Shown here in pieces: positions 25,042 through 36,022 of a stretch of 64,000 nucleotides of DNA. Position 1 is the stretch's first letter, and the number at the start of each line of letters is the position of its first letter. The stretch comes from Solea solea (lineage: Eukaryota > Chordata > Actinopteri > Pleuronectiformes > Soleidae). The position numbers and the translations under genes are program-made. Below the pieces are notes generated by a model that saw only the letters and a program-made list of their open reading frames with translations, made no database searches and was not told the origin of the DNA. Where the stretch lies: the NCBI RefSeq assembly GCF_958295425.1, contig NC_081135.1:26574933-26638932 (forward strand), given 5' to 3'.

Positions 25042-27725
25042 TTCTTCCCCAAAGGGAAAAAGGAAGACACCTTTTCCTTCTTCTCCATATTACACATGAT
25101 GTTGTGCTAATTGGATACAGTAATTAAGGCACAGAGGCACATCTGAATTAAAGATGTGGGGGGAAAAAAAAAAATCCTTGATCAGCATTTGTTATTCAAA
25201 ACAGATTTATTTCCCTGTCCACTGTCCCTTGTGCTCATTGATTTTTTTTCCCTCCTTCTCTTTAATTCTTTGCCATTGTAGATGCAGCCACTGACAGGTC
25301 TGAGTGAACTGCACGCCTGGATGAATGAAAACACACGACACTGAGGTAGCCACACAATACCTGCATTTCTTTATTATATTGACCATCTTCATGCGAATGA
25401 GGTCATTCAAGAGATCAGAGTGTGGTCTCTTCCCTGCCTGTGGTTTTTTTTTCCATAAAAACATCACCCCACCTTGGTCATTTGTAACACACGTTGCACA
25501 TAATGGCTGAAAAGCAAGCACCGTGTTGGGGGAAGGGCAAACAGTCTGTCCTCTTTAAAGGGATCTTTTTTTTTTTTTTTGATTAAAAAGTATAATGAGA
25601 TACCAAAGACACGGCAAAGATGATCTCTCTGGAGACACGGGTGCAAAACAAATGAAGGCGCTGCTTTTTGTTTTCAATTATTATTTTTTCCATCAGTCCT
25701 CAGGAAGCTCGTATAGATACGAGTTGGACTCAGTGTCACACATGATGCAGATTTTAATCGTGTCAGCACACAGTCCTCTGATCCCGAACAACAAAGCACT
25801 GCGTGTATGCATTTAGAAAATTGCAACATTTTCCTGAGCGGAAAACCTGGACACATTCATTGCTTGTTTGTGAAATATGTGCTGAACTGTGACTTGAATG
25901 GTCCCTGACCTCTGCAACTCCAGGTCAGACAGACTTTATTTAGCATGAAGCATAATGTAAATATGTCATATTCTGTCCTTTAAAACTGCTTAACAGTCAG
26001 ATTTAACAAATGTACACATTGAAAATGTAATGTGATTATGATTTGCTCTAAGCAGCGGGTGATAAAGTCAGAGAAATGTAACTATAGTGTACATTACTTT
26101 GACATTGAATAGAGGACACGGTGTCTGCAATAATAGCAGATCAGGGGAGCAGGAACCTAAATAGTGGTCATTGTTTTCCCTCTGTTTATAGCAGCCATGT
26201 TCATGGATAAAAAATGGGGGGTGAAACCTGAGACTTAGGGGACATGAGAAACAGATGCTCTGCACTCCTGTGTACAGACACCTTTCACAGGAAAAGCAGC
26301 AACATGAAGGATGAGTGAGAACATGAACGATGAGTGAGAACAAAAATAACCAGTACAGTGTGGAAACCATGAGGAAAAATAAAAAGACAAAGGACTGTTT
26401 AAAACCCACAAAGACAAGAGAGAGAGAGAGAGAGAGGGGGAGAGAGCTTCCCCCAACACGCCGGGCACATTTTTACCTGGAATATGGAAATATCCACATG
26501 ATTAATTGTGCTGCTCATTTTCATTCCATCTATCACACGAGTGTGTGTGACGTTGGCTCACGCCAGTGTCCATTTTAATTTGTCAGCCTGGGTCAGCATC
26601 AACCCGCCCCGTCCTTTCACAGGCAGCGGTGTGGCAGACGTGATAATGAAATCATTGCTGCTATTATTTGAGTGAAAATAAGCCGTTAAGAGGTTTTCCT
26701 CTTCCTGATGAGACGACGTGAGGAAAACACTTTCACCAGTTAAACACAGGAATATATGTTATCAAAAAATATAACTGGTTATCAAGTTAATATTTAGACT
26801 TCTTGGTGTACTAATGTAACAGTCACTCATTATGGTTATTATAAATGCACATGCCTATTTTCTGTTGTAACTGGTGACAATAAATGACAGCTGTATGTTG
26901 ATTAAGCAGACCTTGTATAGACAGAATCTTTTACAGCTATTGTATCTCTAATAAATAGCTGCATTCTCACGAGAGTGAGTCTGGTCTTTTTAAGAATTGG
27001 TGAACAGAGTTTGAAAAAGAAAAAAACAACGAATGAAACCACCTCTTAAGGCCTGTTTGCGAAAAGCAGAACCCCAGGGTAAAAATTGCTGCCACACACT
27101 ATATACGATAATAAAATGTGAGACATAATCTGTGGACTCATCTTACATTACTACATTAATAATTGGCTGAGAGAGCTAAGGGCTGTTGTCAGACATGACT
27201 TCAGCAAGGAAGAGGACTTTGACCTTAAGTGGGGAAATAATCTTTCTCTTACATAGGAACTGGATTCTGTTTGTCCCTGCAGTGTCAGAGAGAGACTTGA
27301 CAGGATGTGAGTCATTGTCCCACCTGGTGGCCAAATACAGAAATGATATGGAAGGTTTGAGGTAAAAAGAAAGAAAAAAAGAAAAGCCATTGTTGTGTTA
27401 TATCTGTTGAAGGTCCACCACACCAGATGTTTCAGATTTAAGGGTTTAGAGATTTAAGGGGAGTTTGTTGGATGACAGATTATCTTAAAGTAAAGAAATA
27501 TGTCCTGCAGAATTCTCTAAGTTCTGTCTCAGCTTGGACCAGAGTGAGACGTCAGCAGAGCCACTGGACATTTGGAGGGAGCGACACTTTTCAGTGACAG
27601 TGATTTAGATATCCTTTATGAACTCATTAGACCCGATCCCTAAATTTGGCATCGTAATTCATCATCTTCTCCTCAATTACGCGTCAACACGTACGTATAT
27701 CTTTAGCTTGCTTATTTTTGTGTGT

Positions 27726-27747
27726 GGGGGGGGGGGGGGGGGGGGGG
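27726..27747. repeat. Poly-G run (22 G)
   Basis: An uninterrupted G run follows tgtgt. It is the longest homopolymer G tract in the window. Confidence 0.85.
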
Positions 27748-29122
27748 TGAACTATCACAAGAAATTCAAAATATAAATTGTCAGATTAATTCCATAAAAG
27801 CTAACCAGTCTTACAAACATTCTTTAATTTGAAAAACACACAGAGGCTCAGGTTCTGCCAAATCAATGCCAGATATTGCACAAAAGCATATTAATACTGT
27901 TGAGGGGGGACTAAATAAAACAATAAAAACAAACAAACAAAAACAATGTTAAAAGGGGTCATTATTGTGCAATTTAGCCATCATGCGGCCAAATATAGAT
28001 TGTCTTTAACAGGATGATCAATAATTCCGAAACTAAAATCATGACAACATGAAAAATGACACAGTGACAATAATTACTGCTCGAATGATTGTTCGCCTCA
28101 CATCACAACCAAGATTTTCCAGAAGGTCTTTTGGCAACAAAACAAGTTTGGACGGATAAGATCCAGCCCTCGGTGCCACTTTACAAAATGCAGTGAAAGT
28201 GGTCCGGACGAGTCTGGGAGCAGAACTCAGGAACTGAGTACATACATGCATACATACATATCGACATGCAATCGATCACACCACATGTGCCCTTGACAGC
28301 ATCGGATTAAACATTCACCTATCCACGATTGAATGAATTCATGAGAGCACGCTCAAAGGAATTTTACAGTCGACTTGTCAGCCTCTATAAGTGATTGCGT
28401 CATACTTCCTGCTCTGGAGGAAGCGGCACGATTTCTGGCAAAAATAAAACCGATGATTAGCTTTTAACGGAGAGTCTGTGTTACAATGCCATCAAATGAG
28501 AGCATGCACTTTGTCACATTGTGCGGAAATGTATTTAAAAGTCATACTCGGGGAATATGAATCAGGATATACCAGCCTCTTCTAGGTCGATTTGTAAGTC
28601 TCCCAATTTTATGGAAATTAAAGACCATATATGGGGCCTGTGAAGGTTCTCACTCGTCCAGGTCACAGTCGTCTTCTGTGGTCATCTGAAGACACATGAA
28701 TCAAACCGAACTCAAGCAAGTCAACTACAGAAGACGACCACAAACGGGTTTTCACACCAACAGAAAATGCGTGTTAACTCACAAAATTACGCTACGGCTG
28801 CTTTGCTCTTTTAAACATTACATACCATAATGATTTCAAAAGTTATTCAAGCATCTGATACTATGTACAACCAAGCGATGATTTTTGAGGAAAATGAATC
28901 AATCGGGAGAAAACGACAGCAGATTCTCCAGACAAAAGCAAAGTAGTAGTGAGATATTTATGAGCCAGAGTGAAGAGGTTAGTGTCAGAGAAAAGGCCCG
29001 GTCATTTTTCCCCCTCACAATACTCTAACACGTGTTATCCCAAAAGCTGTCTCAGTAACTGTTGTAAGAGAAGACTTCTCTTTACATGAACGCCCACTGG
29101 GGCCAGGTGAGAGTACGTTCTC

Positions 29123-29325
29123 CTATGGCACACTGTCAGTTTCCTCGGCCTCCACCAGGCAGGACTGGTCTGTGTCCAGGACTCGGAACGGAGGGTGATA
29201 CTCGAATGCCGTCAGGATGGTGGAGCCGATGTTGTGTTTCTGGTGCAGGAACCAAATAACTGCCGAGACTCCCATGATACCAACGACACTGAGGATGACC
29301 AGGGTGGAAAGCAGCACATTGGGTT
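29123..29325 (-). CDS. cd302: cd302 exon 6, transmembrane helix, tail and stop
   Basis: The acceptor TCCTCAG precedes AACCC. It encodes the helix NVLLSTLVILSVVGIMG, the anchor WFLHQKH and a cytoplasmic tail of about 40 residues ending DSVP and TAG at 29123-29125. Confidence 0.92.
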
Positions 29326-32300
29326 CTGAGGAGGACAAGTTATAATGCAAGGACGGTGAGTACTGTAAAGACAAAATCACAGAGGAATATGCGAAGAAAT
29401 ATCTCTAATGTCGACTTACTCTGCTTGGCTTTCTCTGCTTCTGTAGCGGGGGGAAAAAAGTCATTAAGAAACGTACTCATTAGAAGTCATTTAGAAGAAC
29501 ATTTTAAAGGAGAAGTTTAGACTTAAATCTTACTCTGCGCTGCCTCACAGATCACTCCGTTCTCCACGTCGTCCAGACAGCTCACATTCTCCCACTTCCC
29601 CGTGTCGCTGTGCAGGGCCACACACATGTCCAAGGGCGCAAGGTCTGACGGAGACGAGCTGTCCTCCCAGTTAGTGAATCCCACAGAGTCCTCACCCAAC
29701 CACCTCATGTCGTCACCTGACAAGACACGCCAATCACTACTCCGGCCGCACAGGCAACCAGAATACCAAGCACCATGATGGTGAAATGACAGCGTCCTCT
29801 TAGCATGCTTCACGTCAGTGCTCACACAAACTGCACTGAACTGTCTTCCATTAAAAAGGACATAGGACAAAAAAAGGCAAGTGATACACATTCATCCTGC
29901 TCTAGTGTGTGTTGATTTTAGCGGCCTCAACTGTGCTTCCCTGTGACTGCTTTAAAAAAACAAAACAGGATTTTTATTTTGAAGCTGTGCCAGGATTTAT
30001 AGAGAGTGATAAATCAGTTGTCACACCAGCTTTCAAAAGTAGCTGGCACAAGCAGAAAACAGAGGAGATGCTTGCAGATAAACATGTCTTTCAGGAAATG
30101 GAGCAATAACTGAAGCACAGACAGTCAAGTATTGGTTTTCTCAGATTCAACACAGACAAAGCAGTCCTCAAACTACTGGGAAACGTGTGGATTAGTTCGT
30201 CTCGAGTTAAGAATAAAACAAAACCTGTAAGGTTCACGGTCAGTTTCCCACATAGCCACTTCCTGATTGTCCCCAATAATTAGATTTTATCCAAAAGGAA
30301 GTAGCCAGAATGTTTCCAGAGTCCTCCGGTCACATGGTACTTACTGTTTGTATCATAGCTCATTCCCAGCCACACGTTGACATTGCCTTTCCACACCTTT
30401 GGGCTATATTTAATAACAAAGTCGTTCTCCTCTGCACTCTGTATGGTCAAAAGCTCTGGAAAATATCAGAGAGGGCACAACATGATGACACAGTGAGACA
30501 GAGCACGTACGTCTTTCTGATGCACAGCTGAACTTAAAAGCAAAATGTGTCACGCACCATAACCCTGACAGAGAGATCTTGCTCTCTCAAAGGTATAGCT
30601 TTTTATTTTGTCTTCTTCTCCGTGGACGAAGTGATAACATCTGTCTTGAAAAGGCACCCAGGTGCGTCCGTCTGCAGGGCAATCTGAGGAAAGTCACGAC
30701 ACACAAAAGGAGGTGATGAACGTTTGAGAACTGACTTGTTTTTTTTTCTTTCAAACTCACTGGAATATTTTAGGAGGAACGTTAACAATACACCTTATGA
30801 ATTTAAACTGAACAAACTCGACATTGTGCAGCTGCCAGCGAGTGCAACCCTACACCGTGTCATAGACCGTGTCATAGACTGTGTCATAGACTGTGTCGTA
30901 GTCTGTACAACCCCTGTTGGGAAGTTTCAACTCGTGACCATTGTTCCTCTTTGCTGGTCCAGTTTGTTCAGTTTCAAAAAGCTCCTTTCGATTTCCTCCA
31001 TTTTAATTTCTGAGAACTGAGTTAAGTCAGTGACTCTGTTTACATGGAAATCATGACCATCATCAACTTGAATAATACGCCCCACATGACTTGGAATAAG
31101 ACATGAGGAGTATTCTGACGTCTTAAATGGTAAATAATATCCTCATATTATGTTCTGTAACATGTGAACAGGAATATTTATTATTCAGAATTAGGACAGT
31201 AGTTGGATTACTGCTGTCCATGTTTAAAGTATTGTTGTGTGCCCGTCCAGTAAAATTACCATATTGATTGCTTGTTCAAAAATGTATTTATGCAATATTT
31301 TGTAGGGTTGGGGGGGGAAAAAACCTCGATTCCTATTCTTATTATTTTAAAATCGATGAGCAAATTTATGTCACAGTCAGCTGGAGGACTTGAGCTCAAA
31401 CAACTGATAGTTGCTCTATAGTAACTTTTTATGCAGCCAAAATGTGTGAAGCTTAAATAGAAATAAATAAGTGCCGTTAAAAGGAACACTGTTCTTTTCT
31501 CAGATTATGTATTCATGGATTATTGAATAAGAAAAAGGGCCACAGTTGGTGTAGTGATTAGCAAGACAACAAGGGCCTTTCTGCATTGAGTTTGCATGTT
31601 CTCCCCTCTCCGGGTTCTCCAGTTTCCTCCCACAGTCCAACAACATGCAGATTTGGGGATTAGGCAAATATGGACACTATAAATTGACCATAGGTTCTTT
31701 GTCTCTATGTAGCCCAGTGATAGACTGCTTCAATTAATCTATTAATCTAACAGAATCTTTAGGTACAAGATGAACACATTTTGTAGACGCAAACTGGCAA
31801 CGGTTAGACACTTTCAGGCAAATGGGAAAAGGCAGAATTTGTATCTGTGGTGGTGTTAGTATTTACAACACACATCACATGCAGGTGAGCATGTGATTAA
31901 TCCCAACAGAGTGTTATGTTGGTTAAACACACAAAACATCACTTGTAAAAGAAAAACAAAACTGAAGAACAGCAGTCCACACTACTTGTGATTAAAAACA
32001 AAAAAACATTGACATTATGAAATGTCAGGTTAAGTTTGAGATTAAGTTTTGCTCCTGAGTTAAAGTGTCGGAAACCAGTTAGTGGTGGTTTAAAATGATA
32101 AACCGAAAACATTTCACAAATCTAAGGTGAAAAATGTGTCTTGTCGATTTTTTGGATTCATTGATTTGTGTTTTGGTCCATAATTGTCACAAACTGTTAT
32201 AAACTGGTCCACAAACCAAAAGTTAATTTACAGTATATAATGTTTTTATAAAATCACTCAAAAATGATTAAGCAATGATGAAAATAGTTGCTGCTTTAAT

Positions 32301-32914
32301 GAAGTCATCAATCAATTACCAACTAATCGGTTAATGGTTTCAGCCCTAATGAACACTGGACCTTTGTTTTGGAGTGCTGAAGAAAATTATATAACATGCT
32401 ACTGAATTAGCAGCCAAAACTCCACACCTGTGCACAGAAAGGGATACATATAAGACTGCAATAGAAAATCATGAAATACAAGGACATAATCCACTGCTAT
32501 ATTACCAAATAAGGATGTAAATATTCAATGCAACATAACATGTCTTAACGTTTGTATGTGGGTAAAGGTGCAGAGATGCGATTAGTCCAGAAAGTTCTGT
32601 CAGATAGAGGCAGATGTGTCAAACCGTCGCTCCTGTCACAGTGAAGCAGTGAGGTTGTTGGTTCACAAGTTAAATGTGACCGTGTCCACACTGAGTCGGG
32701 CAACAGAAGTTGCTACGTGACTGTGTGCAGCTGACGAACAAACAAACTAATCGCAGCACTTTGAAAACACAAGGCCTACAGCGCTGTATGACGCCCGCTC
32801 ACAGCTCAGTCTCTTACCTCCCGCCACAGCAAACTTCAGCTGAAAACACAACACGAACAACACGCTCAACAATAGTGAGCCAAGATGGTGGTGATTCTTC
32901 TCCTGCGGCTCCAT
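29123..32914 (-). CDS. cd302: cd302, C-type lectin-like type I membrane receptor (complete, six exons)
   Basis: CD302 is a small endocytic membrane protein of phagocytes and other cells, linked in mammals to uptake, adhesion and migration. Exons in transcript order are 32818-32914, 30558-30683, 30345-30455, 29534-29716, 29420-29440 and 29123-29325. The sum is 741 bp, giving 246 aa, close to human CD302 (about 232). Residues 11-32 form a signal peptide. The long-form C-type lectin-like domain runs from Cys34 to Cys168 with six cysteines (34, 48, 71, 143, 158, 168), including LGMSYDTN and GKWENVSC with a possible N-glycan at Asn155. A short stalk (KAEKAKQK) precedes a transmembrane helix at about 183-206 (LLSTLVILSVVG) ending in IWFLHQKH, very like human IWFLYKKH. 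The tail ends in an acidic CLVEAEETDS segment. The usual EPN/QPD and WND calcium-binding motifs are absent, as in mammals. All junctions are GT-AG and keep frame. An earlier in-frame TTG is not a credible start. Confidence 0.93.
29420..29440 (-). CDS. cd302: cd302 exon 5, 21-bp micro-exon in the stalk
   Basis: Twenty-one bases lie between acceptor CGCTACAG and donor GTAAGTCG. They encode a charged stretch, AEKAKQ, and keep phase 1 on both sides, so skipping it would remove seven residues without a frameshift. Confidence 0.75.
29534..29716 (-). CDS. cd302: cd302 exon 4, end of the lectin-like domain
   Basis: This 183-bp exon encodes DMRWLGEDSVGFTNW, DMCVALHSDTGKWENVSC and VICEAAQ. It supplies the last three cysteines. 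Acceptor TTGTCAG at 29717-29723, donor GTAAGA at 29528-29533. Confidence 0.92.
30345..30455 (-). CDS. cd302: cd302 exon 3, middle of the lectin-like domain
   Basis: It encodes LLTIQSAEENDFVIKY, then WKGNVNVWLGMSYDTN. It has the conserved SAEEN helix and the WLGM strand of C-type lectin-like domains. Donor GTAAGT. Confidence 0.92.
30558..30683 (-). CDS. cd302: cd302 exon 2, start of the lectin-like domain
   Basis: Acceptor CTCAG, donor GTGCGT. It encodes DCPADGRTWVPFQDRCYHF and continues to RARSLCQGY, giving cysteines 34, 48 and 71 of the long-form fold. Confidence 0.92.
30854..30906. repeat. Tandem repeat of a 13-bp unit (GTGTCATAGACTx)
   Basis: Four copies of gtgtcatagac(c/t) lie in cd302 intron 1, the last one degenerate (gtgtcgtagtct). 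Confidence 0.85.
31541..31727 (+). mobile_element. SINE-like fish repeat copy B, with tRNA-like head
   Basis: It begins cacagttggtgtagtgatta, resembling a tRNA/pol III A box, and continues gcctttctgcattgagtttg, catgttctcccctctccggg, cacagtccaacaacatgcag and aaattgaccataggt. It shares the body with copy A at 11.6 kb. It is truncated before the gtgtaccccgcct block. It sits in cd302 intron 1. Confidence 0.65.
32265..32352. repeat. Fragment of the ATTAATCGATT-type fish repeat
   Basis: The part aatgaagtcatcaatcaatt then accaactaatcggttaatgg and tttcagccctaatg matches the end of the repeat that also occurs at 23.7 and 39.1 kb. Confidence 0.45.
32818..32914 (-). CDS. cd302: cd302 exon 1, start codon and signal peptide
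   Basis: The ATG is at 32912-32914 and the donor GTAAGA at 32812-32817. It encodes MEPQEKNHHH followed by a hydrophobic core (LLLSVLFVLCF) and ends AVAG plus one base. Signal peptidase cleavage is expected close to the AVAG end. Confidence 0.9.
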
Positions 32915-33064
32915 GACAGCGAAGGAGGACAAGACACTAAACTCTCTGCAGCAGCAGCAGCAACAGGCGGAGGCGAGTTTTACACGGACTGTTCATCGAC
33001 TTCACGTGCCAGAGTCTGACTGAAATCCCTCCCACACACACGAGCGCGCGCACACACACACACG

Positions 33065-33313
33065 TTTGCGCAGCAGTCGTAATGAGGACACTCGTAGACA
33101 TAATGCATCCCCTAGCTCCTTACACTAACCTTAACCATCATAACTAAATGCAAAACCTTAACCCTAACGTAAACCCAATTCTAACTCTAACCCTAAAACC
33201 AGGTCTTAACCCTGAAAAAGCCCTTAAACCTTCAGACAAAATGTCCTCACAATGTCAAAATGTGCCCACAAAGATGGGTTTGTATGCGTTTTTGGTCCCC
33301 AGGAAGATATAAA

Positions 33314-33351
<38 letters not shown>

Positions 33352-33355
33352 GAGA
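33065..33355. repeat. Teleost repeat rich in TTAACC/CTAACC words, ending in a CA microsatellite
   Basis: It contains aatgcatcccctagctcctt then acactaaccttaaccatcat, several ccttaaccctaac-type words, the sequence aaaatgtcctcacaatgtca and a (CA)n tract at 33317-33351. This is a common fish interspersed repeat. It looks telomere-like but the unit is irregular, so it is not a true telomeric array. Confidence 0.6.
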
Positions 33356-34499
33356 GGAGGAAGAGGAAAACAACAACAACATCAGTCTCTCTTTAAATCC
33401 ATAATTTAGCTCCATTGTTGTCAAAGTGTGGTAAGTGTACCACCAGTGGTACGCGAGCTTCCTATACTGGTACTTGAAGGAAAATCAGAAATACTGTTCT
33501 ACTGTTAATACCAGGGTATGTGATCGGAGTGGAGCTGAGGAATTGATATAAGGAAGTGTATATAGGAAGTGTATATAACAAAAAATGTAATCTTAATCTA
33601 ATTTCACTATACCGGTGTGTGAAGTATATGTGAGGAAGCGAAGGATGATGAGAGTAAATGATCTTATTGGGAATAAATCACCCTCCTGTCTGACTTTGCT
33701 CAACCTATTTACAACACTGTATTTCAACATTGGTGATGATGGTGTTACTTTGAGAGCTGAATATTTCCTCAGGTGGTATTTGGTATAAACATTTTGAGAA
33801 CCACTGATTTTGATGATCTGATTGATGAGTCTTGTGCCTGAAAAATGGAACATTGCTGGCAAAAATAGATCAGGTGAAGAAGAAATTAGTGTCAAATGCC
33901 AATTGGAGCTGAGGCTGATAAAAACCACCATTTGACTCATGAGTGAATATAATGAATGAGTAATGACGAGTGGGAATGAGGTATCACTCTCTAACTGAGA
34001 CCAAACCATTCATGCTCTTGGAAATGCCCTCCCCCCCTTACAGCGCCCCTGCTCTGCCTCATAATGACCAGGTTTTATTGAGGATTATTGCTCCTGAAAA
34101 GGCTCCTACAGAGGTGACAAAACCACAGATAGAGATATTTTGCAATGTATTTGCTATGCACACAGGAACCTCTGGATGGCGTTGTAAGCATATGTGTTCA
34201 TCAGACTGCCGGAGCTGACATCATGTGTGCTACATTATAGGTTCCATCTTCTGCTTTTATTTTAAAACATCAATCTCATACCCATCGTTGTGTTGGAATT
34301 GTAGAAGACATTTTAAATCCCTGTACATTTTATACTGTACTGATATTTGGAAAAACACGATCAATTGTTTGGCTTCTTAAGATTTTTTTTTTTTAACTTT
34401 AAATCAAGAATGGGCTTGTTTCTCTACTCTGTCACAGTATATTCATGCAAAAAGACAATAATCGTGTCAGAATAATCTGTAAATCTATGTTTCAGGACA

Positions 34500-34870
34500 C
34501 TGGTTTATATGGTTTTTAGGCCAAAGGGCTTCCTCCACCTCTTTTTCCACCTGAGCCGGTGATGGAGGGGTGGAGCACCTAGTCCCAAGGGCAGAATGGC
34601 TGTTAAACGGGGGTGAAGAAGGTGTTTGGAGTCCGTTGCTTGCAGGCGCAGGTGGCACAAACACAGACAGCTGGGGAGTGAGTTTTGCTCCTCGTCTGGA
34701 GCCGGTGGCTTCTCGTAGGGTGGCACAACACCCTGCAGGAAACCGTGGGGACCCATCTGCCATGGCAAGGCCTGCTCATCACAGACGCCACCATCCACCC
34801 CTCCCTACTGGATGAGAGGCATCCTGATACCCATAACTCACCCTGGCCAGGCTGTGCATGTTGTCAACAA
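34500..34870. other. GC-rich block of unknown origin
   Basis: This 370-bp stretch is clearly richer in G and C than its surroundings and is open in several frames on both strands (for example minus 34505-34798 and 34485-34763, plus 34685-35065). None of the translations shows a domain I recognise. It could be a captured exon, a retrocopy or a transposon piece. Confidence 0.4.
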
Positions 34871-35414
34871 TACCATGTGACTGTGTTTTTCCTTGTCCTC
34901 CTCGCCCTCAGTGTGGCTGAATACAAAACACATTATAAATACCGATGGCTACAGCACGATGAAGACGAAAACATCTTGTGCAAAGGAAGACAGTGGAGGA
35001 GAAACATTTGCATAGTGGGTAGAGGGACAAGGCGGAGCTGTTTTGATTTATGTGAAGGCATTTGAGAGCACAGTGTGTGAGATTTAACCCTAACACCGAA
35101 CCTTGAATGCAGTTGATGACTGAATCTGATTCTTATTTTGTGTGATCTGGTGAAGCCATATGTGCCTGGTTGGGTCACTGCATTCACAGGGGACCCAAAG
35201 GTCAAAAAGAGTACAGTGGGTGAGAGGGCCTTTGCTTTTCATGTACCCATCACTTTGATTCAGCATGTTCAGCAAGACTCACTTGTTTTCTTTGGTGCAT
35301 GGATCTTGAGTCAGGGCATCATCTCGGAGGCCTTATTACGGTGTGTTATTTTGTACTGTTTTATAGCGTATATTTTTTTAATGTGAATGTGTTTTTATAA
35401 TTGTACTTTGATTG

Positions 35415-35460
35415 AAACTCTATAAATAAAGTTATTATTATTATTATTGTTATTGTTGTT
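35415..35460 (+). repeat. Retroelement-like 3' tail: AATAAA followed by (TTA)n
   Basis: The sequence ctctataaataaagttatta continues into TTA and TTG triplets. A poly(A)-signal-like word directly followed by a short A/T tandem is typical of the 3' ends of fish LINEs. The body upstream on the plus strand is not identified. Confidence 0.4.
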
Positions 35461-36022
35461 AAATGTGGGTATAAGTTTGGTTTGATCAAACATCAGACAC
35501 AACATCCACACATATGCTTCACAGATAAACACTTCCAGGCAGCTGCAGAGATGATACTGTATTATGTTTATTATTAAAACACAAAGCCTGACTAATGTAT
35601 TTTGTGGCTGGACACTGTCATGTTTTAATGGACTCTACTTTAATTCAACTGCAGCTTTAATTGGGATGCTTAAAAGATTTCTCCTTCCATCTTCATTTCA
35701 CCATATGCTATAAAATAACCTTAAAAAAAAGCTCTTCTTGCAGCGACAAAGGCCAAGAACTACACTACATCCAAATAAACAACCTTCTTTTTAAACTTTC
35801 TGAATAAAGGATATTCATAAACACAATTCTGATTAAGTCAGATTCCTTATTAAATCTAAATGAACAGCTTCCATAACTAAGACAAATTACACTTCATTAT
35901 ATTCAAAACATTTACAACAAAGTGTATTTTTACATAATTTCATCAATGAGCAAAAGTTACCACCTGGCTACACTTCTTACTTAAAATATAAAATAAAAAA
36001 TAAATAAACACCAGAAGTGCAA

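Larger units (their letters stand above)
23481..29122. other. Intergenic region between the candidate baz2b promoter and cd302
   Basis: This stretch has no recognised gene. It holds an ATTAATTG-type repeat (23.67-23.90 kb), a LINE remnant on the minus strand (24.84-25.04 kb), an (AG)n tract near 26.42 kb, and a 22-base G run at 27.73 kb. The last kilobase before 29123 must include the cd302 3' UTR, but I found no canonical minus-strand AATAAA close to the stop codon, so the transcript end is unplaced. marchf7, expected here from human gene order, was not recognised. Confidence 0.55.
32915..36022. other. Region between cd302 start and rbms1 3' end
   Basis: About 3 kb separate the cd302 ATG from the rbms1 poly(A) site. 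The first tens of bases hold the cd302 5' UTR with a CTG/CAG run (32950-32966). Then come a telomere-motif-rich repeat with a CA microsatellite (33.07-33.35 kb), anonymous sequence, an unexplained GC-rich block (34.50-34.87 kb), and a retroelement-like A/T-rich tail at 35.42-35.46 kb. ly75, pla2r1 and itgb6, expected here from human order, were not recognised. Confidence 0.6.

Noticed and set aside
29717..29891. Upstream extension of the cd302 exon 4 reading frame to an ATG
   Set aside because: An acceptor at 29717 and the lectin-domain exons 1-3 upstream show that this part is intron.
33120..33230. Possible interstitial telomere array
   Set aside because: The TTAACC/CTAACC words are irregular and embedded in a common fish repeat, not a tandem of TTAGGG.
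34685..35065. 126-codon ORF on the plus strand
   Set aside because: It has no recognisable domain; it was kept only as part of an unexplained GC-rich block.
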